Below, one piece after another: positions 37,093-52,857 of a DNA stretch of 64,000 bases. Every line of letters starts with the position of its first letter. Position 1 is the stretch's first letter. Under the pieces are notes generated by a model that was given only the letters and a program-made list of their open reading frames with translations, did not search any database and was not told where the DNA came from. The DNA comes from Hippasteria phrygiana. Its lineage: Eukaryota > Echinodermata > Asteroidea > Valvatida > Goniasteridae. A program made the position numbers and the translations under genes. The DNA lies in NCBI GenBank assembly GCA_037893225.1, contig JAZGUH010000281.1, positions 364,213 through 428,212 on the forward strand, given 5' to 3'.

Positions 37093-38945
37093 GAATTTGA
37101 CATGCATGGAGCAATAAATAGACGGTAACATGTACACAGATGGTGGCCGGGAAGAAAATAAACATTGCGAGGTTTGAATTTTCTCCACAAGTGTTAATTC
37201 TAAGAAGCCGCCGATAATTGCAACATGTAGCGCCAGATCTAAGCTATCCATACATGTCAAAATTACTGAATTTGGTTGATATTTCATGCAATTATGAATG
37301 AGTAAAGCAAGTCCATACCCCAGGGAATTTGACATGCATGGAGCAATAAATAGACGGTAATATGTACACAGATGTTGGCCGGAAAGAAAATAAACATTGC
37401 GAGGTTTGAATTTTATCCACAAGTTTTAACTCTAGGAAGCCGCCAATGATTGCAACATGTAGCGCCAGATCTAAGCTATCCATACATGTCAAAATTACTG
37501 AATTTGGTTGATATTTCATGCAATTATGAATGAGTAAAGCAAGTCATACCCTAGGGAATTTGACATGCATGGAGCAATAAATAGACGGTAACATGTACAC
37601 AGATGTTGGCCGGGAAGAAAATAAACATTGCGAGGTTTGAATTTTCTCCACAAGTTTTAACTCTAAGAAGCCGCCGATAATTGCAACATGTAGCGCCAGA
37701 TCTAAGCTATCCATACATGTCAAAATTACTGTATTTGGTTGATATTTCATGCAATTATGAATGAGTAGAGCAAGTCCATACCCCAGGGAATTTGACAGGC
37801 ATGGAGCAATAAATAGAAGGTAATATGCACACAGATGTTGGCCGGAAAGAAAATAAACATTGCGAGGTTTGAATGTTCTCCACAAGTTTTAACTCTAAGA
37901 AGCCGCCGATAATTGCAACATGTAGCGCCAGATCTAAGCTATCCATACATGTCAAAATTACTGAATTTGGTTGATATTTCATGCAATTATGAATGAGTAA
38001 AGCAAGTCATACCCTAGGGAATTTGACATGCATGGAGCAATAAATAGACGGTAACATGTACACAGATGTTGGCCGGAAAGAAAATAAACATTGCGAGGTT
38101 TGAATTTTATCCACAAGTTTTAACTCTAGGAAGCCGCCAATGATTGCAACATGTAGCGCCAGATCTAAGCTATCCATACATGTCAAAATTACTGTATTTG
38201 GTTGATATTTCATGCAATTATGAATGAGTAAAGCAAGTCCATACCCCAGGGAATTTGACAGGCATGGAGCAATAAATAGAAGGTAATATGCACACAGATG
38301 TTGGCCGGAAAGAAAATAAACATTGCGAGGTTTGAATTTTATCCACAAGTTTTAACTCTAGGAAGCCGCCAATGATTGCAACATGTAGCGCCAGATCTAA
38401 GCTATCCATACATGTCAAAATTACTGTATTTGGTTGATATTTCATGCAATTATGAATGAGTAGAGCAAGTCCATACCCCAGGGAATTTGACAGGCATGGA
38501 GCAATAAATAGAAGGTAATGTGCACACAGATGTTGGCCGGAAAGAAAATAAACATTGCGAGGTTTGAATTTTCTCCACAAGTGTTAACTCTAAGAAGCCG
38601 CCGATAATTGCAACATGTAGCGCCAGATCTAAGCTATCCATACATGTCAAAATTACTGAATTTGGTTGATATTTCATGCAATTATGAATGAGTAAAGCAA
38701 GTCATACCCTAGGGAATTTGACAGGCATGGAGCAATATATAAGAGGTAATCTGCACACAGATGGTGGCCGGGAAGAAAATAAACATTGCGAGGTTTGAAT
38801 TTTCTCCACAAGTGTTAACTCTAAGAAGCCGCCGATAATTGCAACATGTAGCGCCAGATCTAAGCTATCCATACATGTCAAAATTACTGAATTTGGTTGA
38901 TATTTCATGCAATTATGAATGAGTAAAGCAAGTCCATACCCTAGG
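37093..38945 (+). repeat. 8-monomer block, copy 2 (1,853 bp)
   Basis: The monomer order and spacing are the same as at 32458, 4,635 bp to the right. The similarity to the first copy extends one monomer further left before breaking at a junction (CCCTAGG here, CACCAGG there). Confidence 0.88.
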
Positions 38946-41031
38946 GAATTTGACATGCATGGAGCAATAAATAGACGGTAACATGTACACAGATGTTGGC
39001 CGGAAAGAAAATAAACATTGCGAGGTTTGAATGTTCTCCACAAGTTTTAACTCTAAGAAGCCGCCGGTAATTGCAACATGTAGCGCCAGATCTAAGCTAT
39101 CCATACATGTCAAAATTACTGAATTTGGTTGATATTTCATGCAATTATGAATGAGTAAAGCAAGTCCATACCCCAGGGAATTTGACAGGCATGGAGCAAT
39201 AAATAGAAGGTAATATGCACACAGATGTTGGCCGGAAAGAAAATAAACATTGCGAGGTTTGAATTTTCTCCACAAGTTTTAACTCTAAGAAGCCGCCGAT
39301 AATTGCAACATGTAGCGCCAGATCTAAGCTATCCATACATGTCAAAATTACTGAATTTGGTTGATATTTCATGCAATTATGAATGAGTAAAGCAAGTCCA
39401 TACCCCAGGGAATTTGACAGGCATGGAGCAATATATAAGAGGTAATCTGCACACAGATGTTGGCCGGGAAGAAAATAAACATTGCGAGGTTTGAATTTTC
39501 TCCACAAGTGTTAACTCTAAGAAGCCGCCGATAATTGCAACATGTAGCGCCAGATCTAAGCTATCCATACATGTCAAAATTACTGAATTTGGTTGATATT
39601 TCATGCAATTATGAATGAGTAAAGCAAGTCCATACACCAGGGAATTTGACATGCATGGAGCAATAAATAGACGGTAATATGTACACAGATGTTGGCCGGA
39701 AAGAAAATAAACATTGCGAGGTTTGAATTTTATCCACAAGTTTTAACTCTAGGAAGCCGCCAATGATTGCAACATGTAGCGCCAGATCTAAGCTATCCAT
39801 ACATGTCAAAATTACTGTATTTGGTTGATATTTCATGCAATTATGAATGAGTAGAGCAAGTCCATACCCCAGGGAATTTGACAGGCATGGAGCAATAAAT
39901 AGAAGGTAATATGCACACAGATGTTGGCCGGAAAGAAAATAAACATTGCGAGGTTTGAATTTTCTCCACAAGTTTTAACTCTAAGAAGCCGCCGATAATT
40001 GCAACATGTAGCGCCAGATCTAAGCTATCCATACATGTCAAAATTACTGAATTTGGTTGATATTTCATGCAATTATGAATGAGTAAAGCAAGTCCATACC
40101 CCAGGGAATTTGACAGGCATGGAGCAATATATAAGAGGTAATCTGCACACAGATGGTGGCCGGGAAGAAAATAAACATTGCGAGGTTTGAATTTTCTCCA
40201 CAAGTGTTAACTCTAAGAAGCCGCCGATAATTGCAACATGTAGCGCCAGATCTAAGCTATCCATACATGTCAAAATTACTGAATTTGGTTGATATTTCAT
40301 GCAATTATGAATGAGTAAAGCAAGTCATACCCTAGGGAATTTGACAGGCATGGAGCAATATATAAGAGGTAATCTGCACACAGAGGGTGGCCGGGAAGAA
40401 AATAAACATTGCGAGGTTTGAATTTTCTCCACAAGTGTTAACTCTAAGAAGCCGCCGATAATTGCAACATGTAGCGCCAGATCTAAGCTATCCATACATG
40501 TCAAAATTACTGAATTTGGTTGATATTTCATGCAATTATGAATGAGTAAAGCAAGTCCATACCCTAGGGAATTTGACATGCATGGAGCAATAAATAGACG
40601 GTAACATGTACACAGATGTTGGCCGGAAAGAAAATAAACATTGCGAGGTTTGAATGTTCTCCACAAGTTTTAACTCTAAGAAGCCGCCGATAATTGCAAC
40701 ATGTAGCGCCAGATCTAAGCTATCCATACATGTCAAAATTACTGAATTTGGTTGATATTTCATGCAATTATGAATGAGTAAAGCAAGTCATACCCTAGGG
40801 AATTTGACAGGCATGGAGCAATATATAAGAGGTAATCTGCACACAGATGGTGGCCGGGAAGAAAATAAACATTGCGAGGTTTGAATTTTCTCCACAAGTG
40901 TTAACTCTAAGAAGCCGCCGATAATTGCAACATGTAGCGCCAGATCTAAGCTATCCATACATGTCAAAATTACTGAATTTGGTTGATATTTCATGCAATT
41001 ATGAATGAGTAAAGCAAGTCCATACCCTAGG
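38946..41031 (+). repeat. 9-monomer segment, copy 2 (offset 4,171 bp)
   Basis: This is the partner of 34775-36860 and follows the second 8-monomer block directly. It has a private T39460, making a TATATA monomer with GATGTTGG instead of GATGGTGG, and it keeps the rare g at 40385. Confidence 0.84.
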
Positions 41032-42191
41032 GAATTTGACATGCATGGAGCAATAAATAGACGGTAACATGTACACAGATGTTGGCCGGAAAGAAAATAA
41101 ACATTGCGAGGTTTGAATGTTCTCCACAAGTTTTAACTCTAAGAAGCCGCCGATAATTGCAACATGTAGCGCCAGATCTAAGCTATCCATACATGTCAAA
41201 ATTACTGAATTTGGTTGATATTTCATGCAATTATGAATGAGTAAAGCAAGTCCATACCCCAGGGAATTTGACAGGCATGGAGCAATAAATAAAAGGTAAT
41301 CTGCACACAGATGGTGGCCGGGAAGAAAATAAACATTGCGAGGTTTGAATTTTCTCCACAAGTGTTAACTCTAAGAAGCCGCCGATAATTGCAACATGTA
41401 GCGCCAGATCTAAGCTATCCATACATGTCAAAATTACTGAATTTGGTTGATATTTCATGCAATTATGAATGAGTAAAGCAAGTCCATACACCAGGGAATT
41501 TGACATGCATGGAGCAATAAATAGACGGTAACATGTACACAGATGTTGGCCGGAAAGAAAATAAACATTGCGAGGTTTGAATGTTCTCCACAAGTTTTAA
41601 CTCTAAGAAGCCGCCGGTAATTGCAACATGTAGCGCCAGATCTAAGCTATCCATACATGTCAAAATTACTGAATTTGGTTGATATTTCATGCAATTATGA
41701 ATGAGTAAAGCAAGTCCATACCCCAGGGAATTTGACAGGCATGGAGCAATAAATAGAAGGTAATATGCACACAGATGTTGGCCGGAAAGAAAATAAACAT
41801 TGCGAGGTTTGAATTTTCTCCACAAGTTTTAACTCTAAGAAGCCGCCGATAATTGCAACATGTAGCGCCAGATCTAAGCTATCCATACATGTCAAAATTA
41901 CTGAATTTGGTTGATATTTCATGCAATTATGAATGAGTAAAGCAAGTCCATACCCCAGGGAATTTGACAGGCATGGAGCAATATATAAGAGGTAATCTGC
42001 ACACAGATGGTGGCCGGGAAGAAAATAAACATTGCGAGGTTTGAATTTTCTCCACAAGTGTTAACTCTAAGAAGCCGCCGATAATTGCAACATGTAGCGC
42101 CAGATCTAAGCTATCCATACATGTCAAAATTACTGAATTTGGTTGATATTTCATGCAATTATGAATGAGTAAAGCAAGTCCATACACCAGG
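40569..42191 (+). repeat. 7-monomer segment, copy 1 (offset 1,855 bp)
   Basis: This 1,623-bp run matches 42424-44046. The monomer between the copies (42192-42423) is a hybrid of the AATGATTG type with TAAAGC and a CCCTAGG exit, where the matching place after copy 2 (44047) keeps TAGAGC and CCCCAGG. Confidence 0.82.
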
Positions 42192-42423
42192 GAATTTGAC
42201 ATGCATGGAGCAATAAATAGACGGTAATATGTACACAGATGTTGGCCGGAAAGAAAATAAACATTGCGAGGTTTGAATTTTATCCACAAGTTTTAACTCT
42301 AGGAAGCCGCCAATGATTGCAACATGTAGCGCCAGATCTAAGCTATCCATACATGTCAAAATTACTGTATTTGGTTGATATTTCATGCAATTATGAATGA
42401 GTAAAGCAAGTCCATACCCTAGG

Positions 42424-44046
42424 GAATTTGACATGCATGGAGCAATAAATAGACGGTAACATGTACACAGATGTTGGCCGGAAAGAAAATAAACATTGCG
42501 AGGTTTGAATGTTCTCCACAAGTTTTAACTCTAAGAAGCCGCCGATAATTGCAACATGTAGCGCCAGATCTAAGCTATCCATACATGTCAAAATTACTGA
42601 ATTTGGTTGATATTTCATGCAATTATGAATGAGTAAAGCAAGTCATACCCTAGGGAATTTGACAGGCATGGAGCAATATATAAGAGGTAATCTGCACACA
42701 GATGGTGGCCGGGAAGAAAATAAACATTGCGAGGTTTGAATTTTCTCCACAAGTGTTAACTCTAAGAAGCCGCCGATAATTGCAACATGTAGCGCCAGAT
42801 CTAAGCTATCCATACATGTCAAAATTACTGAATTTGGTTGATATTTCATGCAATTATGAATGAGTAAAGCAAGTCCATACCCTAGGGAATTTGACATGCA
42901 TGGAGCAATAAATAGACGGTAACATGTACACAGATGTTGGCCGGAAAGAAAATAAACATTGCGAGGTTTGAATGTTCTCCACAAGTTTTAACTCTAAGAA
43001 GCCGCCGATAATTGCAACATGTAGCGCCAGATCTAAGCTATCCATACATGTCAAAATTACTGAATTTGGTTGATATTTCATGCAATTATGAATGAGTAAA
43101 GCAAGTCCATACCCCAGGGAATTTGACAGGCATGGAGCAATAAATAAAAGGTAATCTGCACACAGATGGTGGCCGGGAAGAAAATAAACATTGCGAGGTT
43201 TGAATTTTCTCCACAAGTGTTAACTCTAAGAAGCCGCCGATAATTGCAACATGTAGCGCCAGATCTAAGCTATCCATACATGTCAAAATTACTGAATTTG
43301 GTTGATATTTCATGCAATTATGAATGAGTAAAGCAAGTCCATACACCAGGGAATTTGACATGCATGGAGCAATAAATAGACGGTAACATGTACACAGATG
43401 TTGGCCGGAAAGAAAATAAACATTGCGAGGTTTGAATGTTCTCCACAAGTTTTAACTCTAAGAAGCCGCCGGTAATTGCAACATGTAGCGCCAGATCTAA
43501 GCTATCCATACATGTCAAAATTACTGAATTTGGTTGATATTTCATGCAATTATGAATGAGTAAAGCAAGTCCATACCCCAGGGAATTTGACAGGCATGGA
43601 GCAATAAATAGAAGGTAATATGCACACAGATGTTGGCCGGAAAGAAAATAAACATTGCGAGGTTTGAATTTTCTCCACAAGTTTTAACTCTAAGAAGCCG
43701 CCGATAATTGCAACATGTAGCGCCAGATCTAAGCTATCCATACATGTCAAAATTACTGAATTTGGTTGATATTTCATGCAATTATGAATGAGTAAAGCAA
43801 GTCCATACCCCAGGGAATTTGACAGGCATGGAGCAATATATAAGAGGTAATCTGCACACAGATGGTGGCCGGGAAGAAAATAAACATTGCGAGGTTTGAA
43901 TTTTCTCCACAAGTGTTAACTCTAAGAAGCCGCCGATAATTGCAACATGTAGCGCCAGATCTAAGCTATCCATACATGTCAAAATTACTGAATTTGGTTG
44001 ATATTTCATGCAATTATGAATGAGTAAAGCAAGTCCATACACCAGG
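42424..44046 (+). repeat. 7-monomer segment, copy 2 (offset 1,855 bp)
   Basis: This is the partner of 40569-42191, with the same order of GAATGTTCT, TATATA, GAATGTTCT, AAATAAAAGG, GGTAATTG, AATATGCAC and TATATA monomers and one one-base-short monomer. Confidence 0.82.
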
Positions 44047-46366
44047 GAATTTGACATGCATGGAGCAATAAATAGACGGTAATATGTACACAGATGTTGG
44101 CCGGAAAGAAAATAAACATTGCGAGGTTTGAATTTTATCCACAAGTTTTAACTCTAGGAAGCCGCCAATGATTGCAACATGTAGCGCCAGATCTAAGCTA
44201 TCCATACATGTCAAAATTACTGTATTTGGTTGATATTTCATGCAATTATGAATGAGTAGAGCAAGTCCATACCCCAGGGAATTTGACAGGCATGGAGCAA
44301 TAAATAGAAGGTAATATGCACACAGATGTTGGCCGGAAAGAAAATAAACATTGCGAGGTTTGAATTTTCTCCACAAGTTTTAACTCTAAGAAGCCGCCGA
44401 TAATTGCAACATGTAGCGCCAGATCTAAGCTATCCATACATGTCAAAATTACTGAATTTGGTTGATATTTCATGCAATTATGAATGAGTAAAGCAAGTCC
44501 ATACCCCAGGGAATTTGACAGGCATGGAGCAATATATAAGAGGTAATCTGCACACAGATGGTGGCCGGGAAGAAAATAAACATTGCGAGGTTTGAATGTT
44601 CTCCACAAGTTTTAACTCTAAGAAGCCGCCGATAATTGCAACATGTAGCGCCAGATCTAAGCTATCCATACATGTCAAAATTACTGAATTTGGTTGATAT
44701 TTCATGCAATTATGAATGAGTAAAGCAAGTCCATACCCCAGGGAATTTGACAGGCATGGAGCAATAAATAAAAGGTAATCTGCACACAGATGGTGGCCGG
44801 GAAGAAAATAAACATTGCGAGGTTTGAATTTTCTCCACAAGTGTTAACTCTAAGAAGCCGCCGATAATTGCAACATGTAGCGCCAGATCTAAGCTATCCA
44901 TACATGTCAAAATTACTGAATTTGGTTGATATTTCATGCAATTATGAATGAGTAAAGCAAGTCCATACACCAGGGAATTTGACATGCATGGAGCAATAAA
45001 TAGACGGTAACATGTACACAGATGTTGGCCGGAAAGAAAATAAACATTGCGAGGTTTGAATGTTCTCCACAAGTTTTAACTCTAAGAAGCCGCCGGTAAT
45101 TGCAACATGTAGCGCCAGATCTAAGCTATCCATACATGTCAAAATTACTGAATTTGGTTGATATTTCATGCAATTATGAATGAGTAAAGCAAGTCCATAC
45201 CCCAGGGAATTTGACATGCATGGAGCAATAAATAGACGGTAACATGTACACAGATGGTGGCCGGGAAGAAAATAAACATTGCGAGGTTTGAATGTTCTCC
45301 ACAAGTTTTAACTCTAAGAAGCCGCCGGTAATTGCAACATGTAGCGCCAGATCTAAGCTATCCATACATGTCAAAATTACTGAATTTGGTTGATATTTCA
45401 TGCAATTATGAATGAGTAAAGCAAGTCCATACCCCAGGGAATTTGACAGGCATGGAGCAATAAATAGAAGGTAATATGCACACAGATGTTGGCCGGAAAG
45501 AAAATAAACATTGCGAGGTTTGAATTTTCTCCACAAGTTTTAACTCTAAGAAGCCGCCGATAATTGCAACATGTAGCGCCAGATCTAAGCTATCCATACA
45601 TGTCAAAATTACTGAATTTGGTTGATATTTCATGCAATTATGAATGAGTAAAGCAAGTCCATACCCCAGGGAATTTGACAGGCATGGAGCAATATATAAG
45701 AGGTAATCTGCACACAGATGGTGGCCGGGAAGAAAATAAACATTGCGAGGTTTGAATTTTCTCCACAAGTGTTAACTCTAAGAAGCCGCCGATAATTGCA
45801 ACATGTAGCGCCAGATCTAAGCTATCCATACATGTCAAAATTACTGAATTTGGTTGATATTTCATGCAATTATGAATGAGTAAAGCAAGTCCATACACCA
45901 GGGAATTTGACATGCATGGAGCAATAAATAGACGGTAATATGTACACAGATGTTGGCCGGAAAGAAAATAAACATTGCGAGGTTTGAATTTTATCCACAA
46001 GTTTTAACTCTAGGAAGCCGCCAATGATTGCAACATGTAGCGCCAGATCTAAGCTATCCATACATGTCAAAATTACTGTATTTGGTTGATATTTCATGCA
46101 ATTATGAATGAGTAGAGCAAGTCCATACCCCAGGGAATTTGACAGGCATGGAGCAATAAATAGAAGGTAATATGCACACAGATGTTGGCCGGAAAGAAAA
46201 TAAACATTGCGAGGTTTGAATTTTCTCCACAAGTTTTAACTCTAAGAAGCCGCCGATAATTGCAACATGTAGCGCCAGATCTAAGCTATCCATACATGTC
46301 AAAATTACTGAATTTGGTTGATATTTCATGCAATTATGAATGAGTAAAGCAAGTCCATACCCCAGG

Positions 46367-48219
46367 GAATTTGACATGCATGGAGCAATAAATAGACGGT
46401 AACATGTACACAGATGGTGGCCGGGAAGAAAATAAACATTGCGAGGTTTGAATTTTCTCCACAAGTGTTAATTCTAAGAAGCCGCCGATAATTGCAACAT
46501 GTAGCGCCAGATCTAAGCTATCCATACATGTCAAAATTACTGAATTTGGTTGATATTTCATGCAATTATGAATGAGTAAAGCAAGTCCATACCCCAGGGA
46601 ATTTGACATGCATGGAGCAATAAATAGACGGTAATATGTACACAGATGTTGGCCGGAAAGAAAATAAACATTGCGAGGTTTGAATTTTATCCACAAGTTT
46701 TAACTCTAGGAAGCCGCCAATGATTGCAACATGTAGCGCCAGATCTAAGCTATCCATACATGTCAAAATTACTGAATTTGGTTGATATTTCATGCAATTA
46801 TGAATGAGTAAAGCAAGTCATACCCTAGGGAATTTGACATGCATGGAGCAATAAATAGACGGTAACATGTACACAGATGTTGGCCGGGAAGAAAATAAAC
46901 ATTGCGAGGTTTGAATTTTCTCCACAAGTTTTAACTCTAAGAAGCCGCCGATAATTGCAACATGTAGCGCCAGATCTAAGCTATCCATACATGTCAAAAT
47001 TACTGTATTTGGTTGATATTTCATGCAATTATGAATGAGTAGAGCAAGTCCATACCCCAGGGAATTTGACAGGCATGGAGCAATAAATAGAAGGTAATAT
47101 GCACACAGATGTTGGCCGGAAAGAAAATAAACATTGCGAGGTTTGAATGTTCTCCACAAGTTTTAACTCTAAGAAGCCGCCGATAATTGCAACATGTAGC
47201 GCCAGATCTAAGCTATCCATACATGTCAAAATTACTGAATTTGGTTGATATTTCATGCAATTATGAATGAGTAAAGCAAGTCATACCCTAGGGAATTTGA
47301 CATGCATGGAGCAATAAATAGACGGTAACATGTACACAGATGTTGGCCGGAAAGAAAATAAACATTGCGAGGTTTGAATTTTATCCACAAGTTTTAACTC
47401 TAGGAAGCCGCCAATGATTGCAACATGTAGCGCCAGATCTAAGCTATCCATACATGTCAAAATTACTGTATTTGGTTGATATTTCATGCAATTATGAATG
47501 AGTAAAGCAAGTCCATACCCCAGGGAATTTGACAGGCATGGAGCAATAAATAGAAGGTAATATGCACACAGATGTTGGCCGGAAAGAAAATAAACATTGC
47601 GAGGTTTGAATTTTATCCACAAGTTTTAACTCTAGGAAGCCGCCAATGATTGCAACATGTAGCGCCAGATCTAAGCTATCCATACATGTCAAAATTACTG
47701 TATTTGGTTGATATTTCATGCAATTATGAATGAGTAGAGCAAGTCCATACCCCAGGGAATTTGACAGGCATGGAGCAATAAATAGAAGGTAATGTGCACA
47801 CAGATGTTGGCCGGAAAGAAAATAAACATTGCGAGGTTTGAATTTTCTCCACAAGTGTTAACTCTAAGAAGCCGCCGATAATTGCAACATGTAGCGCCAG
47901 ATCTAAGCTATCCATACATGTCAAAATTACTGAATTTGGTTGATATTTCATGCAATTATGAATGAGTAAAGCAAGTCATACCCTAGGGAATTTGACAGGC
48001 ATGGAGCAATATATAAGAGGTAATCTGCACACAGATGGTGGCCGGGAAGAAAATAAACATTGCGAGGTTTGAATTTTCTCCACAAGTGTTAACTCTAAGA
48101 AGCCGCCGATAATTGCAACATGTAGCGCCAGATCTAAGCTATCCATACATGTCAAAATTACTGAATTTGGTTGATATTTCATGCAATTATGAATGAGTAA
48201 AGCAAGTCCATACCCTAGG
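46367..48219 (+). repeat. 8-monomer block, copy 3; opens 36-monomer HOR copy A
   Basis: This is the same eight monomers in the same order, and it is the first part of the 8,344-bp unit that begins at 46367. It is preceded by an AATATGCAC monomer through CCCCAGG. Confidence 0.88.
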
Positions 48220-51200
48220 GAATTTGACATGCATGGAGCAATAAATAGACGGTAACATGTACACAGATGTTGGCCGGAAAGAAAATAAACATTGCGAGGT
48301 TTGAATGTTCTCCACAAGTTTTAACTCTAAGAAGCCGCCGATAATTGCAACATGTAGCGCCAGATCTAAGCTATCCATACATGTCAAAATTACTGAATTT
48401 GGTTGATATTTCATGCAATTATGAATGAGTAAAGCAAGTCCATACCCCAGGGAATTTGACAGGCATGGAGCAATAAATAAAAGGTAATCTGCACACAGAT
48501 GGTGGCCGGGAAGAAAATAAACATTGCGAGGTTTGAATTTTCTCCACAAGTGTTAACTCTAAGAAGCCGCCGATAATTGCAACATGTAGCGCCAGATCTA
48601 AGCTATCCATACATGTCAAAATTACTGAATTTGGTTGATATTTCATGCAATTATGAATGAGTAAAGCAAGTCCATACACCAGGGAATTTGACATGCATGG
48701 AGCAATAAATAGACGGTAACATGTACACAGATGTTGGCCGGAAAGAAAATAAACATTGCGAGGTTTGAATGTTCTCCACAAGTTTTAACTCTAAGAAGCC
48801 GCCGGTAATTGCAACATGTAGCGCCAGATCTAAGCTATCCATACATGTCAAAATTACTGAATTTGGTTGATATTTCATGCAATTATGAATGAGTAAAGCA
48901 AGTCCATACCCCAGGGAATTTGACAGGCATGGAGCAATAAATAGAAGGTAATATGCACACAGATGTTGGCCGGAAAGAAAATAAACATTGCGAGGTTTGA
49001 ATTTTCTCCACAAGTTTTAACTCTAAGAAGCCGCCGATAATTGCAACATGTAGCGCCAGATCTAAGCTATCCATACATGTCAAAATTACTGAATTTGGTT
49101 GATATTTCATGCAATTATGAATGAGTAAAGCAAGTCCATACCCCAGGGAATTTGACAGGCATGGAGCAATATATAAGAGGTAATCTGCACACAGATGGTG
49201 GCCGGGAAGAAAATAAACATTGCGAGGTTTGAATTTTCTCCACAAGTGTTAACTCTAAGAAGCCGCCGATAATTGCAACATGTAGCGCCAGATCTAAGCT
49301 ATCCATACATGTCAAAATTACTGAATTTGGTTGATATTTCATGCAATTATGAATGAGTAAAGCAAGTCCATACACCAGGGAATTTGACATGCATGGAGCA
49401 ATAAATAGACGGTAATATGTACACAGATGTTGGCCGGAAAGAAAATAAACATTGCGAGGTTTGAATTTTATCCACAAGTTTTAACTCTAGGAAGCCGCCA
49501 ATGATTGCAACATGTAGCGCCAGATCTAAGCTATCCATACATGTCAAAATTACTGTATTTGGTTGATATTTCATGCAATTATGAATGAGTAGAGCAAGTC
49601 CATACCCCAGGGAATTTGACAGGCATGGAGCAATAAATAGAAGGTAATATGCACACAGATGTTGGCCGGAAAGAAAATAAACATTGCGAGGTTTGAATTT
49701 TCTCCACAAGTTTTAACTCTAAGAAGCCGCCGATAATTGCAACATGTAGCGCCAGATCTAAGCTATCCATACATGTCAAAATTACTGAATTTGGTTGATA
49801 TTTCATGCAATTATGAATGAGTAAAGCAAGTCCATACCCCAGGGAATTTGACAGGCATGGAGCAATATATAAGAGGTAATCTGCACACAGATGGTGGCCG
49901 GGAAGAAAATAAACATTGCGAGGTTTGAATTTTCTCCACAAGTGTTAACTCTAAGAAGCCGCCGATAATTGCAACATGTAGCGCCAGATCTAAGCTATCC
50001 ATACATGTCAAAATTACTGAATTTGGTTGATATTTCATGCAATTATGAATGAGTAAAGCAAGTCCATACACCAGGGAATTTGACATGCATGGAGCAATAA
50101 ATAGACGGTAATATGTACACAGATGTTGGCCGGAAAGAAAATAAACATTGCGAGGTTTGAATTTTATCCACAAGTTTTAACTCTAGGAAGCCGCCAATGA
50201 TTGCAACATGTAGCGCCAGATCTAAGCTATCCATACATGTCAAAATTACTGTATTTGGTTGATATTTCATGCAATTATGAATGAGTAGAGCAAGTCCATA
50301 CCCCAGGGAATTTGACAGGCATGGAGCAATAAATAGAAGGTAATATGCACACAGATGTTGGCCGGAAAGAAAATAAACATTGCGAGGTTTGAATTTTCTC
50401 CACAAGTGTTAACTCTAAGAAGCCGCCGATAATTGCAACATGTAGCGCCAGATCTAAGCTATCCATACATGTCAAAATTACTGAATTTGGTTGATATTTC
50501 ATGCAATTATGAATGAGTAAAGCAAGTCATACCCTAGGGAATTTGACATGCATGGAGCTATAAATAGACGGTAACATGTACACAGATGTTGGCCGGGAAG
50601 AAAATAAACATTGCGAGGTTTGAATTTTCTCCACAAATGTTAATTCTAAGAAGCCGCCGATAATTGCAACATGTAGCGCCAGATCTAAGCTATCCATACA
50701 TGTCAAAATTACTGAATTTGGTTGATATTTCATGCAATTATGAATGAGTAAAGCAAGTCCATACCCTAGGGAATTTGACATGCATGGAGCAATAAATAGA
50801 CGGTAACATGTACACAGATGTTGGCCGGAAAGAAAATAAACATTGCGAGGTTTGAATGTTCTCCACAAGTTTTAACTCTAAGAAGCCGCCGATAATTGCA
50901 ACATGTAGCGCCAGATCTAAGCTATCCATACATGTCAAAATTACTGAATTTGGTTGATATTTCATGCAATTATGAATGAGTAAAGCAAGTCCATACCCCA
51001 GGGAATTTGACAGGCATGGAGCAATAAATAAAAGGTAATCTGCACACAGATGGTGGCCGGGAAGAAAATAAACATTGCGAGGTTTGAATTTTCTCCACAA
51101 GTGTTAACTCTAAGAAGCCGCCGATAATTGCAACATGTAGCGCCAGATCTAAGCTATCCATACATGTCAAAATTACTGAATTTGGTTGATATTTCATGCA

Positions 51201-52857
51201 ATTATGAATGAGTAAAGCAAGTCCATACCCCAGGGAATTTGACAGGCATGGAGCAATATATAAGAGGTAATCTGCACACAGATGGTGGCCGGGAAGAAAA
51301 TAAACATTGCGAGGTTTGAATTTTCTCCACAAGTGTTAACTCTAAGAAGCCGCCGATAATTGCAACATGTAGCGCCAGATCTAAGCTATCCATACATGTC
51401 AAAATTACTGAATTTGGTTGATATTTCATGCAATTATGAATGAGTAAAGCAAGTCCATACACCAGGGAATTTGACATGCATGGAGCAATAAATAGACGGT
51501 AATATGTACACAGATGTTGGCCGGAAAGAAAATAAACATTGCGAGGTTTGAATTTTATCCACAAGTTTTAACTCTAGGAAGCCGCCAATGATTGCAACAT
51601 GTAGCGCCAGATCTAAGCTATCCATACATGTCAAAATTACTGAATTTGGTTGATATTTCATGCAATTATGAATGAGTAAAGCAAGTCATACCCTAGGGAA
51701 TTTGACAGGCATGGAGCAATATATAAGAGGTAATCTGCACACAGATGGTGGCCGGGAAGAAAATAAACATTGCGAGGTTTGAATTTTCTCCACAAGTGTT
51801 AACTCTAAGAAGCCGCCGATAATTGCAACATGTAGCGCCAGATCTAAGCTATCCATACATGTCAAAATTACTGAATTTGGTTGATATTTCATGCAATTAT
51901 GAATGAGTAAAGCAAGTCCATACCCTAGGGAATTTGACATGCATGGAGCAATAAATAGACGGTAACATGTACACAGATGTTGGCCGGAAAGAAAATAAAC
52001 ATTGCGAGGTTTGAATGTTCTCCACAAGTTTTAACTCTAAGAAGCCGCCGATAATTGCAACATGTAGCGCCAGATCTAAGCTATCCATACATGTCAAAAT
52101 TACTGAATTTGGTTGATATTTCATGCAATTATGAATGAGTAAAGCAAGTCCATACCCCAGGGAATTTGACAGGCATGGAGCAATAAATAAAAGGTAATCT
52201 GCACACAGATGGTGGCCGGGAAGAAAATAAACATTGCGAGGTTTGAATTTTCTCCACAAGTGTTAACTCTAAGAAGCCGCCGATAATTGCAACATGTAGC
52301 GCCAGATCTAAGCTATCCATACATGTCAAAATTACTGAATTTGGTTGATATTTCATGCAATTATGAATGAGTAAAGCAAGTCCATACACCAGGGAATTTG
52401 ACATGCATGGAGCAATAAATAGACGGTAACATGTACACAGATGTTGGCCGGAAAGAAAATAAACATTGCGAGGTTTGAATGTTCTCCACAAGTTTTAACT
52501 CTAAGAAGCCGCCGGTAATTGCAACATGTAGCGCCAGATCTAAGCTATCCATACATGTCAAAATTACTGAATTTGGTTGATATTTCATGCAATTATGAAT
52601 GAGTAAAGCAAGTCCATACACCAGGGAATTTGACATGCATGGAGCAATAAATAGACGGTAACATGTACACAGATGTTGGCCGGAAAGAAAATAAACATTG
52701 CGAGGTTTGAATGTTCTCCACAAGTTTTAACTCTAAGAAGCCGCCGGTAATTGCAACATGTAGCGCCAGATCTAAGCTATCCATACATGTCAAAATTACT
52801 GAATTTGGTTGATATTTCATGCAATTATGAATGAGTAAAGCAAGTCCATACCCCAGG

